DNA of 12,718 nucleotides, taken from the NCBI GenBank assembly GCA_937908275.1, contig CALERA010000174.1, positions 1-12,718 of the forward strand. Direction: 5' to 3'. The notes beneath the pieces were generated by a model. That model ran no database searches, was not told the origin of the DNA, and saw only the letters and a list, made by a program, of their open reading frames with translations. Source of the DNA: an uncultured Desulfarculaceae bacterium (GTDB lineage Bacteria; Desulfobacterota; Desulfarculia; Desulfarculales; Desulfarculaceae). The position numbers and the translations under genes are program-made. This document shows positions 4,692-11,489 of the stretch, one piece after another (position 1 is the stretch's first letter; the number at the start of each line of letters is the position of its first letter).

Positions 4692-5216
4692 ATGCCAAGC
4701 GTCACTCACACCACCCATCCCATAGACTTGCGCCCCTGGGAACGTTGGATTCTGATCCTCTCCACCCTGGTGTTGGTTTTCCTGGCCGCCCACGGCAAGG
4801 GTCGCAAGGAGCGCGACGCCTACGAGCGCTTCCTGGAAACCGCTCCCCTGGTGGCCGCCGCCCTGGAGCGCTTCGCCGCCGATCACCAGGGCCGCTTCCC
4901 CCCCGACGCCATGCACACCGCCCAGCCCCTGGGTCTGGACAGCCGCTACCTCCACTGGGAAAAAGAGTGGAAAATCGACTACGAGGTGCATGACAACGGC
5001 CAAGGCGGCCAGACGGTCTGCCTGGAGTTCGGCGGCCCCTTCGAGCGTCGCTACTACTTCGGCCTCTGCCGCAAGCCCGAATACCGCCGGCTCTACGGCC
5101 GCGGCCAGCCCATCCCCGGCCAGATCAACCGCATCTGGGTGATCCGCGAGTCGGCCGAGATCATGCCCGACCCCTGCCAACCCCCGGCCGCACCGCCACC
5201 CTCGCCCGGACGCTGA
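4692..5216 (+). CDS. Membrane-anchored protein with pseudopilin-like soluble region
   Basis: A 174-aa protein of unrecognised family. Residues 19-34 (WILILSTLVLVFLAA) form one membrane helix, followed by a basic stretch (HGKGRKERD) and a hydrophilic domain. The segment ETAPLVAAALERFAADHQGRFP (about 49-70) resembles the helix-then-'H-G-x-[FY]-P' start of type IV pilin/GspG-like soluble domains, but there is no prepilin peptidase site (no G-FTLxE), so homology is only suggested. The rest is rich in aromatic and charged residues (YLHWEKEWKIDYEV) and ends in a Pro-rich tail. ATG at 4692 was chosen; GTG at 4674 would lie inside the promoter. The stop is one base before the radical SAM gene, indicating translational coupling. 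Confidence 0.7.
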   Translation: MPSVTHTTHPIDLRPWERWILILSTLVLVFLAAHGKGRKERDAYERFLETAPLVAAALERFAADHQGRFPPDAMHTAQPLGLDSRYLHWEKEWKIDYEVHDNGQGGQTVCLEFGGPFERRYYFGLCRKPEYRRLYGRGQPIPGQINRIWVIRESAEIMPDPCQPPAAPPPSPGR

Positions 5217-5217
5217 G

Positions 5218-6156
5218 ATGAGCCGGGCCGAGCTGGGGCGGCGGGTCAACCTCCTGGGTCCCTGGCTGCGCCAGCGTTTTGGCGGCCGGGTGGCCAAGGT
5301 GGGCCTGGACCTGGGCCTGGGCTGTCCCAACCGCGAGAACGGTCGGAACGGCTGCGCCTTCTGCACCCCCCTGGCCGCCGGCCGGGGCCTGGCCGACCTG
5401 TCCCTGGCCCGGCAATGGGACCAGGGCCGCCAGCGCCTGGCCCTGGCCGCCGCCCGCCGGGGTCAGGAACCGCCCCGGATGCTGGCCTATCTCCAGGCCT
5501 TCACCTCCACCCACGCCCCGGCCCCCCGCCTGGCCGCGCTCTATGAGCAGGTGGCGAACCTGCCCGGAGTGGCCGGGGTGATCGTCTCCACCCGGCCCGA
5601 CTGCCTGGACGACCCGCGCTGGGAGGTGCTGACCGACCTGGCCGCGCGCCTGCCCCTCTGGCTGGAGCTGGGTCTGCAAACCGCCAATGATGCCACCTTG
5701 TTGGCCATGGACCGGGGCCACGACCGGGCCGCCTTTGACGCCGCCCTGACCCAGGCCCTGGCCCGGGGCCTGGCGGTGGTGGCCCACGTCATCCTGGGCC
5801 TGCCCGGCGAGGGCCAGGCCCAGACCGACGCCACCGCCGAGCACCTGGCCCGGCTGGGGGTCTGGGGGGTCAAGCTGCACCAGCTCATGATCCTGGAGGG
5901 CAGCCGTCTGGCGGCGGATTGGCGCGCGGGCGGGCTGACGCCCTGGAGCCTGCCGCAATGGGTGGCGGCCACGGCCGGGTTCCTGGCCCGCCTGCCGGAG
6001 AACACGGTGGTCCACCGCCTGGCGGCCGATCCCGGCCCGGAAACCCTGCTGGCCCCGGATTGGGCCGGAAACAAGGGGCTTGCCTTGGACGCCCTGGGCG
6101 CGTATATGCTGGAGAACGATCTCAGGCAGGGAGCAGCATGGCCGAGAAAACCGTGA
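5218..6156 (+). CDS. TIGR01212/YhcC-family radical SAM protein
   Basis: A 312-aa radical SAM enzyme, close in layout to E. coli YhcC (TIGR01212). The [4Fe-4S] motif is CPNRENGRNGCAFC with C36, C46 and C49. This CX9CX2C pattern is the family's unusual spacing and not the usual CX3CX2C; my recollection is that E. coli YhcC has CX11CX2C. Other family blocks are YLQAFTST (~90-97), STRPDCL (~123-129), LELGLQTANDATL (~149-161), NDATL/RGHD (~167), VILGLPGEGQAQT (~191-203), VKLHQLMILEGS (~220-231) and TLLAPDWAGNK. It cleaves SAM to a radical in the cytosol; the substrate of the family is not known to me. It starts one base after the preceding stop and overlaps ogt by 19 bp, so all three genes are one operon. 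No frameshift is seen. Confidence 0.92.
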   Translation: MSRAELGRRVNLLGPWLRQRFGGRVAKVGLDLGLGCPNRENGRNGCAFCTPLAAGRGLADLSLARQWDQGRQRLALAAARRGQEPPRMLAYLQAFTSTHAPAPRLAALYEQVANLPGVAGVIVSTRPDCLDDPRWEVLTDLAARLPLWLELGLQTANDATLLAMDRGHDRAAFDAALTQALARGLAVVAHVILGLPGEGQAQTDATAEHLARLGVWGVKLHQLMILEGSRLAADWRAGGLTPWSLPQWVAATAGFLARLPENTVVHRLAADPGPETLLAPDWAGNKGLALDALGAYMLENDLRQGAAWPRKP

Positions 6157-6659
6157 ACGTCTGGACCATCGACCACCGCTTGGGCACCTTCTTCGGGGCC
6201 GAGAGCCCGCGCGGGCTCTGCGCGCTGAGCATCCCGGTCCACTCGGGGCGCGACTTCGCCCTGCTCCTGGACCGCCGCGCCCCCCGGGCCGAGCCGGTCA
6301 CGGTGGCCCCGGAACAGACCGAGAGCGGCCGCCAGCTCCTGGCCTGGCTGGCCGGGGAGCGCAAGACCCTGGACGCCCCCCTGGACCTGGGCCGCCTGAC
6401 CGAGTTCACGGTGGCGGTGATGCGCGCGGTGGCGGAGATCCCCTTTGGCCAGACCCGCACCTATGGGGCCATCGCCCGCCAGGTGGGCCGGCCGGGCGCG
6501 GCCCGGGCCGTGGGCCAGGTGATGCACCGCAACCCGGTGCCGCTGTTCGTACCCTGCCACCGGGTGCTGGGCGGCAACGGCGCGCTCTGCGGTTTCGGCG
6601 CCGGCCTGCCCATGAAGCAGGCCCTGCTGGAGATGGAGCAGGGGGGACGGTTGTTGTAG
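6138..6659 (+). CDS. ogt: Methylated-DNA-[protein]-cysteine S-methyltransferase
   Basis: A 173-aa O6-alkylguanine repair protein that transfers an alkyl group from DNA to its own cysteine in a single-use reaction. The C-terminal domain is complete: IPFGQTRTYGAIA (101-113) with Y109, the Arg-finger region AARAVG with R123, N132 in RNPVP, and the active site PCHRV with C140-H141-R142. LLEME ends with the conserved glutamate (E167). The N-terminal domain is the short Ogt type; there is no Ada-type metal cysteine domain. ATG at 6138 has AGGGAG at 6 bases and lies within the radical SAM gene (19-bp overlap). It is the last gene of the operon and is convergent with the minus-strand toxin-antitoxin locus. 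Confidence 0.95.
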   Translation: MAEKTVNVWTIDHRLGTFFGAESPRGLCALSIPVHSGRDFALLLDRRAPRAEPVTVAPEQTESGRQLLAWLAGERKTLDAPLDLGRLTEFTVAVMRAVAEIPFGQTRTYGAIARQVGRPGAARAVGQVMHRNPVPLFVPCHRVLGGNGALCGFGAGLPMKQALLEMEQGGRLL

Positions 6660-6717
6660 GTTCGGGGAGATCAGGAATCAAGGTTCGCGGCCCTGGCTCG
6701 AAACCAAACCAAGGTCG

Positions 6718-6930
6718 TCAGCAATGCACTATCATTTCTCCACAGTTGCAGAGGATGACAACTTGCGCCCCAATCTGCACCACATGGAATCCTCGCCTTT
6801 TTGCCTCTGCTATTAGCTCGTTAATTCCGTCTTTTCCGCCGTATTTCTTTACATCGTCCCAGGAACGTCTGACCACTCCTTCAGTTTTCGCGGCATCCGC
6901 TTCGAATATCTGATCGATCCAGGCGCTCAT
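6718..6930 (-). CDS. 70-aa hypothetical protein downstream of the toxin, low GC
   Basis: A 70-aa protein that I cannot assign to a named family. The N-terminal part (WIDQIFEADAAKTEGVVRRSWDDVKKYG) is helical; the C-terminal part (RRGFHVVQIGAQVVILCNCGEMIVHC) looks like two beta strands with C61, C63 and C70. ATG at 6930 follows GAGGGGGGAAG, a strong ribosome binding site. GC is about 50 % (104 of 210 bases counted), far below the flanking genes, and codons such as ATA, CTA, AGG and CGA are used, which suggests recent acquisition. It lies 47 bp after the toxin gene on the same strand and may be a third member of that locus. The frame is convincing; function is unknown. Confidence 0.7.
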   Translation of the reverse strand: MSAWIDQIFEADAAKTEGVVRRSWDDVKKYGGKDGINELIAEAKRRGFHVVQIGAQVVILCNCGEMIVHC

Positions 6931-6977
6931 CTTCCCCCCTCATGTTGATTCGTTCAACCTGTTCAGGCTTCTTGCGG

Positions 6978-7271
6978 TCAATCCACTCTTTCCCGCCAAT
7001 ATTCTGGCCGCCGCTTCATGTGCGCGACCGCCAAGATAAAAAGCTGCTCGTTTTCAAGTGTGTAATAGACACTGAAAGGGAAGCGGCGAAGCAGGTGACG
7101 GCGGATTCCCTCACTCACCTCCTGTCCAAGGCCCGGGTGTTCCAGGAGAAGGCCGACCGCCTCCTCCATGGCCGCGATGAAAGCCAGCCCCAAGCTCGTC
7201 CCGGTTTCCGCGTAGTGCGCCGCTGCCTGCAGGAATTCTTCCGCCGCCTCGGGATGGAAGCGCCATTTCAT
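6978..7271 (-). CDS. RelE/ParE-family toxin
   Basis: A 97-aa toxin of the RelE/ParE superfamily. Family features: a start MKWRFHPEAAEEFLQAAAHY with the helix pair, a middle AFIAAMEEAVGLLLEHPGLG, and a C-terminal RRFPFSVYYTLENEQLFILAVAHMKRRPEYWRER. The 'RRFPFSVYY' and 'AVAH..RRP.YW' blocks are the most typical parts. ParE members poison gyrase and RelE members cut mRNA; I cannot decide the target from sequence. The ATG at 7271 overlaps the antitoxin stop by 4 bases (ATGA), the usual translational coupling of such pairs. GC in parts is below 50 %, in line with mobility. No truncation is seen. Confidence 0.9.
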   Translation of the reverse strand: MKWRFHPEAAEEFLQAAAHYAETGTSLGLAFIAAMEEAVGLLLEHPGLGQEVSEGIRRHLLRRFPFSVYYTLENEQLFILAVAHMKRRPEYWRERVD

Positions 7272-7501
7272 TTGCGGAGAAGACGCCGCGCTTGGTCCAT
7301 CACCGTTTGGCCGTCGCGTGGCTCCACCCTACCCGAGAGGATATCCCCTAGCCGTTCCTGGGCCAAGGCCAACTGCTGGCGTTCAAGGTCCGGGTCCAGG
7401 TGGGCCGCCAGATGGGCCACCAAGCGTTCGGCCAGGACTTCCTTGGCCTCGTCCGGCAACTGCATGGCCTGTCCGTAGATTTCGTCCACCGTCAGGGACA
7501 T
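7268..7501 (-). CDS. Addiction-module antitoxin (PF09720 type)
   Basis: A 77-aa antitoxin preceding the toxin. The start (MSLTVDEIYGQAMQLPDEAKEVLAERL) and the C-terminal RLGDILSGRVEPRDGQTVMDQARRLL match the short 'unstable antitoxin' addiction-module family (leLpxeeRxeLaexL at the start, R..el..G.v......e....r at the end). It should bind and neutralise the toxin through the C-terminal segment and may repress its own promoter. ATG at 7501 has GAGGAG about 8 bases upstream. It overlaps the toxin by 4 bp. Its promoter lies in the 70-bp gap to comEC. Confidence 0.85.
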   Translation of the reverse strand: MSLTVDEIYGQAMQLPDEAKEVLAERLVAHLAAHLDPDLERQQLALAQERLGDILSGRVEPRDGQTVMDQARRLLRK

Positions 7502-7524
7502 TTCGCCAACTCCTCGCGCGGGTC

Positions 7525-7540
7525 TTCCTGAATTTTAGCA
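7525..7540 (-). promoter_or_regulatory. Extended -10 promoter of the toxin-antitoxin operon
   Basis: On the minus strand TGC-TAAAAT (7540 to 7532) is an extended -10 element with 5 of 6 consensus bases. No good -35 is visible. The predicted start is near 7525, leaving a leader of about 24 nt with the ribosome binding site GAGGAG. A small perfect hairpin (CGCGG/CCGCG, 7555-7568) lies just upstream, after the comEC stop, without a T-run. Confidence 0.45.
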
Positions 7541-7571
7541 CAAGGCGCCCCCCACGCGGACGCCCGCGCTT

Positions 7572-10025
7572 TCAGGGCCAGGGACAGGCCCGGCCGGTTT
7601 CGAGCCAGGGCCGCACGCTCCAGCGCTCGCCGTCGCTGGTCAGCTCCAGGCAGCCGCTGATCCCGGTCCAGTAGAGGGCCGCCCCGGCGGCCTCCACCCG
7701 GGCGCGGACCTCGGGCCGGGGCATGCCGAAGCCATTGGCGCAGCCGGCCGAGAAGACCACCACCCGGGGGCGCAGGACGGCCAGCAGCTCGGCGCTGCAC
7801 GAGCCCCGGCCGCCATGGTGGGCCGCCACCAGGATCTGCTCCCCTCCCCGGGGCAGGTCGGGCAGCACCCGGCGCTCGATGCCCGGGCCGCTGTCCCCGG
7901 GCAGCCAGAGCCAGGTTCGCCCCAGGCCCAGGCCGATCCAGAGCGAGCGGTCGTTCTCGCTCAAGCGCCAATCCTGACTGCCCGGCGGGGGCCAGAGCAC
8001 CCGCAGGCTCGCCCCGCCCAGCTCTGACCGGCCGGCCAGGTCTTCCGGTCCCCGCAGCGCCTCCCCGCCCTGCCCAGCCAGCTCCAGCAACCGGCCATAG
8101 GGCCCCTGGTTGGGCGGCTCGCCGTTGTGCCAGACCTCGGCCGGGTCCAGCCAGCGGGCCAGGAAGGGCAGGCCCCCGGCGTGGTCGGGATGGGAGTGGG
8201 AGCAGGCCAGGAAGTCCGCCCGGCCCAGGCCCAGGGACCAGAGGAAGGGGGCCACCACCGCTTGGCCGGTGTCCACGTCCCCCCGGCCGCCGCCGGCGTC
8301 CACCACCAGCACCCGGCCATCGGGCAGGCGGGCCACCGCCGCCGAGCCCTGGCCCACGTCCAGCACCCAGACCCGCAGCTTGCCGTCCGGGGCCAGGGGC
8401 CGGGCCTCTGCCCACCAGACCGCCAGGGCCAGGACCGCCAGGGCCGCGCCCGCCCGCCAGCGCCAGGGCCGGGCCAGGCAGAGCCCGGCCAGGGCGGCGG
8501 CGTAGAGCAGGACCAGCGCCCAGGGACCGGGGCCGGCCACGAAGCTCACCGCCCCGGGCAGGCCGGCCAGCCATTTGATGACGGTCAGCCCCGCCCCGGC
8601 GGGCCAGGTGGCCAGACCCAGGAGCCAATCCCCGGCCGCCGGCCAAACCAGGGCCAGGCCGCCGCCGACCAGGGCCAGGGGCAGGGCCAGCATCGCCACC
8701 AGGGGGATGGCCAGGGCGTTGGCCGGGACCGATAGCCAGGGGATCTGGTGGAAGTGGCGCGCCGCCAGGGGCCAGGTGGCCAGGGCCACCAGGGCGCTGA
8801 GGGCCAGCCAGCCGGCCAGGCCCCCCAGCCAGCGCCGCCAGCCCCGACGACCGGCGAGGCGGCGGGCCAGGGGCGCGGCGGCCAGCAGGATGGCGGCCAC
8901 GGCGGTGAAGGAAAGCTGGAAGGAAAGGGTCAGGGGGGCCTCGGGCCAGAGCAGGCCCACCACCAGGGCCGCCAGGGCCAGGCCTCCGGCCGGGCGATAG
9001 GGCCGCTCGGCCATGAGCGCCGCCACCAGGCAGGCGGCCATGGTCAAGGCCCGCAGGGTGGGGGTGGAGCCCCCGGCCAATAGGCTGTAACCCAGGGCCG
9101 GGACCAGGGCCAGGCCGGCGGCCAGCTTGGGCGCGCTGACCCGCAGGGCCAGGGCCGGCCAGGCGGCCAGCAGCAGGCGCAAGGCCAGGAAGCTCCAGCC
9201 CCAGACCAGGCCCAGGTGCAGGCCGCTGATGGCCAGGAGGTGGGCGGCGCCGATGGCGGCGAAGGCCTGGCGGGTCTCGGGCTCCAGGCCGCCGCGCTGA
9301 CCCAGGACCAGGGCCCGCAGCAGGCCGGCGGCCTCGCCCCGGCCCAGACGGCCGAAGGCCTGGCCCAGGCGTTGGCGGGCGGCCTCCAGCCGGACGCGCC
9401 AGCCCCCCGGTCCCGGCCCCAGGTCGCGCAGGTCGGCCCGCCGGCCGGCGTAGGCCTGAACGTAGAGGTCCTGCAGGGCCAGGAATTCGGCGTAGTCAAA
9501 GGAGCCGGGATTGGCGAAGCCCACCACCGGCTTGAGCTTGACCCGGGCCGCCAGGCGATGGCCCACGACCGGCTCCGGGGCGTCACCGGGCAGGCTCAGG
9601 CTGAGCAGGCCGGAGACCGGCTGGCCGTCCAGGCTCTCGGCCCGGGCCAGGAGCTTGATCCCATGGCCGGCCGGCTGGGGCGCGCCCACCACCTGGGCCA
9701 CCAGGTCGCGGGGGGTGTTGTCGGCCTGGCCGCGCAGGTGGTCGGGTGGCAGGGTTTGGCCGCGCCCCCAGGCCAGGAGCCCGGCCCCCAGGACCAGGCA
9801 GGCCAGGGCCAGCAGGGGCAGCAGCCTCCGCCCCCGGGCCGGACCCTGCCCCAGCCAGGCCAGGAGACCCAGGCCGGCCGCCGCCAGGCACCAGGGCGCC
9901 AGGGGTTGCAGGCCGGGCCAGCGGTCGGCCAGCCAGATGCCGGCCAGCAGGCCCAGGGCGGGCCAGAGCAGGGGATGGACCTCGGCCCCGCCCCGCCCCG
10001 CCTGCCCGCCGCCGACCGCCCCCAC
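7572..10025 (-). CDS. comEC: ComEC/Rec2 family DNA uptake channel protein
   Basis: An 817-aa polytopic membrane protein, the inner-membrane channel for single-stranded DNA in natural transformation. Layout: N-terminal membrane helices (17-90) and a DUF4131-type soluble region (~95-200); the Competence domain (~235-515) with HLLAISGLHLG (262-272) and LSFQLSF (367-373); then a metallo-beta-lactamase-like domain (~548-795) with VLDVGQG (554-560), the metal motif H610-S-H612-P-D614-H615, D711 in LPGD and AAHHG (734-738). The metal ligands are all present, so nuclease-like activity is plausible. The start is GTG at 10025, preceded by GGGGG; an in-frame TAG (stop of the upstream gene) blocks any longer reading. 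It lies 18 bp downstream of the VTT gene, probably in one operon. Other DNA uptake genes are not in the window. Confidence 0.95.
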   Translation of the reverse strand: MGAVGGGQAGRGGAEVHPLLWPALGLLAGIWLADRWPGLQPLAPWCLAAAGLGLLAWLGQGPARGRRLLPLLALACLVLGAGLLAWGRGQTLPPDHLRGQADNTPRDLVAQVVGAPQPAGHGIKLLARAESLDGQPVSGLLSLSLPGDAPEPVVGHRLAARVKLKPVVGFANPGSFDYAEFLALQDLYVQAYAGRRADLRDLGPGPGGWRVRLEAARQRLGQAFGRLGRGEAAGLLRALVLGQRGGLEPETRQAFAAIGAAHLLAISGLHLGLVWGWSFLALRLLLAAWPALALRVSAPKLAAGLALVPALGYSLLAGGSTPTLRALTMAACLVAALMAERPYRPAGGLALAALVVGLLWPEAPLTLSFQLSFTAVAAILLAAAPLARRLAGRRGWRRWLGGLAGWLALSALVALATWPLAARHFHQIPWLSVPANALAIPLVAMLALPLALVGGGLALVWPAAGDWLLGLATWPAGAGLTVIKWLAGLPGAVSFVAGPGPWALVLLYAAALAGLCLARPWRWRAGAALAVLALAVWWAEARPLAPDGKLRVWVLDVGQGSAAVARLPDGRVLVVDAGGGRGDVDTGQAVVAPFLWSLGLGRADFLACSHSHPDHAGGLPFLARWLDPAEVWHNGEPPNQGPYGRLLELAGQGGEALRGPEDLAGRSELGGASLRVLWPPPGSQDWRLSENDRSLWIGLGLGRTWLWLPGDSGPGIERRVLPDLPRGGEQILVAAHHGGRGSCSAELLAVLRPRVVVFSAGCANGFGMPRPEVRARVEAAGAALYWTGISGCLELTSDGERWSVRPWLETGRACPWP

Positions 10026-10043
10026 GGCCCCCGACCGCGCCGG

Positions 10044-10844
10044 CTAGGCCTGGTCTGGGCCGGGCGGCTCCTCGGGCGGGATCTCCAGCGGGCCGCGCCC
10101 CTTTTCCAGGCGGTAGAGCCACTGGTAGATGCGCTCGCGCCAGAGCCAGACCGGCAGGATGAAGGCGATGCTGAGCAGGAAGAGCCAGAGGAAGGACCAG
10201 TAATTCTCGTTGTAGACCGCCGCGCCCTGCAGGCTGAGCAGCAGGGTGCCCGGCACCCGCCCCAGGGAGCTGACCACCAGGAAGATGCGGGCGCTCATGG
10301 GCGACAGCCCCAGGGCGTAGCAGAAGTAGTCCTTGGGGAAGCCGGGGATGATGAAGAAGATGAAGCTGGCGATGACGCCCTGGCGCTCCATCAGGTAGGC
10401 GATGCGACTCAGGTATTGCGGCGGGATCATGCGCTCCACGAAGGAGCGCCCCACCACCCTGGCCACGTAGAAGTTGATCCAGGAGCCCAGGGACAGGCCG
10501 ATGGTGGAGTAGATCAGGGACTGCCACCAGCCGAAGACATAGCCCCCGGCCGCGCCCACCAGCTCGCCGGGGATGGGGCTGATCAGCACCTGGAAGATCT
10601 GGAAGACGGTGAAGACCGCCGGCCCCCAGACCCCGTAGGATTCGATGCGCTGGCGGAAGGCCTCCTTGTCCCGGAGCAGGCACCACCAATCCCGGGTCAG
10701 GTGGGCCAGGGGCTCCCACCACCACCAGGTGGCCAGGATAAGCACCAACAACAGGCCCAGGCCCCACCAGGCCGCCAGGCGGCGCTGGCGGCGGCGGGCT
10801 CTTCGCTGCCTGGGGCTGTCGGCGGCAGGTTGGCCGGGATGCAC
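10044..10844 (-). CDS. TVP38/TMEM64 (VTT domain) membrane protein
   Basis: A 266-aa inner-membrane protein of the TVP38/TMEM64 family, related to DedA. A basic N-terminus (RQRRARRRQRR, 12-22) precedes a first helix (23-43, with WWWW at 40-43). The VTT domain (about 73-200) has a re-entrant segment FQIFQVLISPIPGELVGAAGG (81-101), IIPGFPKDYFCYALGLSPM (165-183) and LGRVPGT (194-200). A C-terminal helix (215-236) and a Pro/Glu tail follow. The family is implicated in lipid scrambling or transport, but the substrate here is not evident. GTG at 10844 is preceded by AGGAG some 10 bases upstream. comEC follows after 18 bp, so they are probably co-transcribed. The only atypical point is the very basic N-terminus. 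Confidence 0.88.
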   Translation of the reverse strand: MHPGQPAADSPRQRRARRRQRRLAAWWGLGLLLVLILATWWWWEPLAHLTRDWWCLLRDKEAFRQRIESYGVWGPAVFTVFQIFQVLISPIPGELVGAAGGYVFGWWQSLIYSTIGLSLGSWINFYVARVVGRSFVERMIPPQYLSRIAYLMERQGVIASFIFFIIPGFPKDYFCYALGLSPMSARIFLVVSSLGRVPGTLLLSLQGAAVYNENYWSFLWLFLLSIAFILPVWLWRERIYQWLYRLEKGRGPLEIPPEEPPGPDQA

Positions 10845-10901
10845 GGGTTTGGTTCTCCTGGCGGGCAGAGCGGGTTAGGGTTTGTCTCAAAACCGGGCGC
10901 G

Positions 10902-10933
10902 GCCCTGGCGGCCCGCCGGAGCGGCGCCAGGGC
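10902..10933 (-). other. GC-rich stem-loop between STAS gene and VTT gene
   Basis: Perfect 9-bp arms GCCCTGGCG and CGCCAGGGC flank an inner CCGC/GCGG pair with a 2-nt bulge. On the minus strand it follows the STAS gene; a short T4 run starts about ten bases after it. It may be a terminator for the STAS transcript or a leader structure of the VTT-comEC unit. Because of the gap before the T-run the terminator call is weak. Confidence 0.4.
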
Positions 10934-11011
10934 GGCGGAGGTTGTCGTTTGCAAGGGATGCGGTCATGCCTGCCGGCCCTGCCTCCCGGGGTGCGGGGTT
11001 CCGCCGGGGGA

Positions 11012-11344
11012 CTAGAAGCCTTCCAGGGCCGCCGCCAGGTTGGGCTGGATTTGGAAGATGGAGGTGAAGCCGGCCACGTCGAAGACCTCCAGCACGTAGG
11101 GCTGGAGTCCGCAGAGGGCCAGCTTGCCCGCCGAGGCGTTGATCCGCTTGGCGGTGGAGAGCAGGACGCGCAGGCCCGCGCTGCTGATGTATTCCACCCC
11201 GGTCATCTCGATCAACAGCTTGTTGCCGCCGTCGGCCACCGCCTTTTGCAGGCCCTCGTCCACCTGGCCGGCGCTCTGGGCGTCGAACCTTCCGGAGAGC
11301 TTGACGACATTCACGCCATTTTCCAGGCTGGTTGCGATATCCAT
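11012..11344 (-). CDS. STAS-domain anti-anti-sigma factor-like protein
   Basis: A 110-aa single-domain STAS protein of the SpoIIAA/RsbV type, which captures an anti-sigma kinase and is switched off by serine phosphorylation. The features are NVVKLSGRFDAQSAGQVDEGL (12-32), IEMTGVEYISSAGLRVLL (45-62), LALCGL (~75-80) and LEVFDVAGFTSIF (~85-97). S55, two residues before G57, aligns with the phosphorylated serine of SpoIIAA (S58). ATG at 11344 follows GAGGAGG at 7 bases. There is no partner kinase, phosphatase or sigma gene next to it, so it is an orphan here. It is flanked by a hairpin downstream and a candidate promoter upstream, suggesting a single-gene transcript. Confidence 0.93.
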   Translation of the reverse strand: MDIATSLENGVNVVKLSGRFDAQSAGQVDEGLQKAVADGGNKLLIEMTGVEYISSAGLRVLLSTAKRINASAGKLALCGLQPYVLEVFDVAGFTSIFQIQPNLAAALEGF

Positions 11345-11378
11345 GCCTCGGCCTCCTCTTTGCCCCGCTCCAGGTTGT

Positions 11379-11414
11379 TCCCGAAAAACTAGCAGGAAAG
11401 CCAGGTTCTGGCAA
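11379..11414 (-). promoter_or_regulatory. Candidate promoter of the STAS gene
   Basis: On the minus strand TTGCCA (11414 to 11409, 5 of 6) is followed after exactly 17 bp by TAGTTT (11391 to 11386, 3 of 6), preceded by TGC (extended -10). The start would be near 11379, about 35 nt before the ATG at 11344. The -10 is weak, so the call is tentative. Confidence 0.35.
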
Positions 11415-11489
11415 GGGCGGCCTCAGTCCAGCCCCCGTCCCGCAGGCGAAAAATCCGTCCCCGAACCACGCCCTCGACCTCTCCCTTAA

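Noticed and set aside
4601..4705. N-terminal extension of the MerR regulator to 4705
   Set aside because: The ATG at 4600 has an ideal ribosome binding site, and the extension would cover both promoters and the divergent gene start.
6680..6712. A tRNA-like GGTTCG...CGAAACC stretch after ogt, as a possible attachment site
   Set aside because: No acceptor stem, anticodon arm or CCA end could be found around it; only a short imperfect stem.
7492..8646. A 384-residue minus-strand frame within comEC
   Set aside because: It overlaps the metallo-beta-lactamase-like domain of ComEC in another frame and is Gly/Pro/Arg-rich without motifs.
7572..10025. Dense GGCCAGG/CCTGGCC repeats, as a possible repeat array
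   Set aside because: They come from Leu-Ala, Ala-Leu and Gly codons of a GC-rich membrane protein; spacing is irregular and there are no spacers as in CRISPR.
9216..11015. A 599-residue plus-strand open frame across comEC and the VTT gene
   Set aside because: Low-complexity Gln/Gly/Ala-rich translation that spans two well-supported genes on the other strand; a GC-bias shadow.
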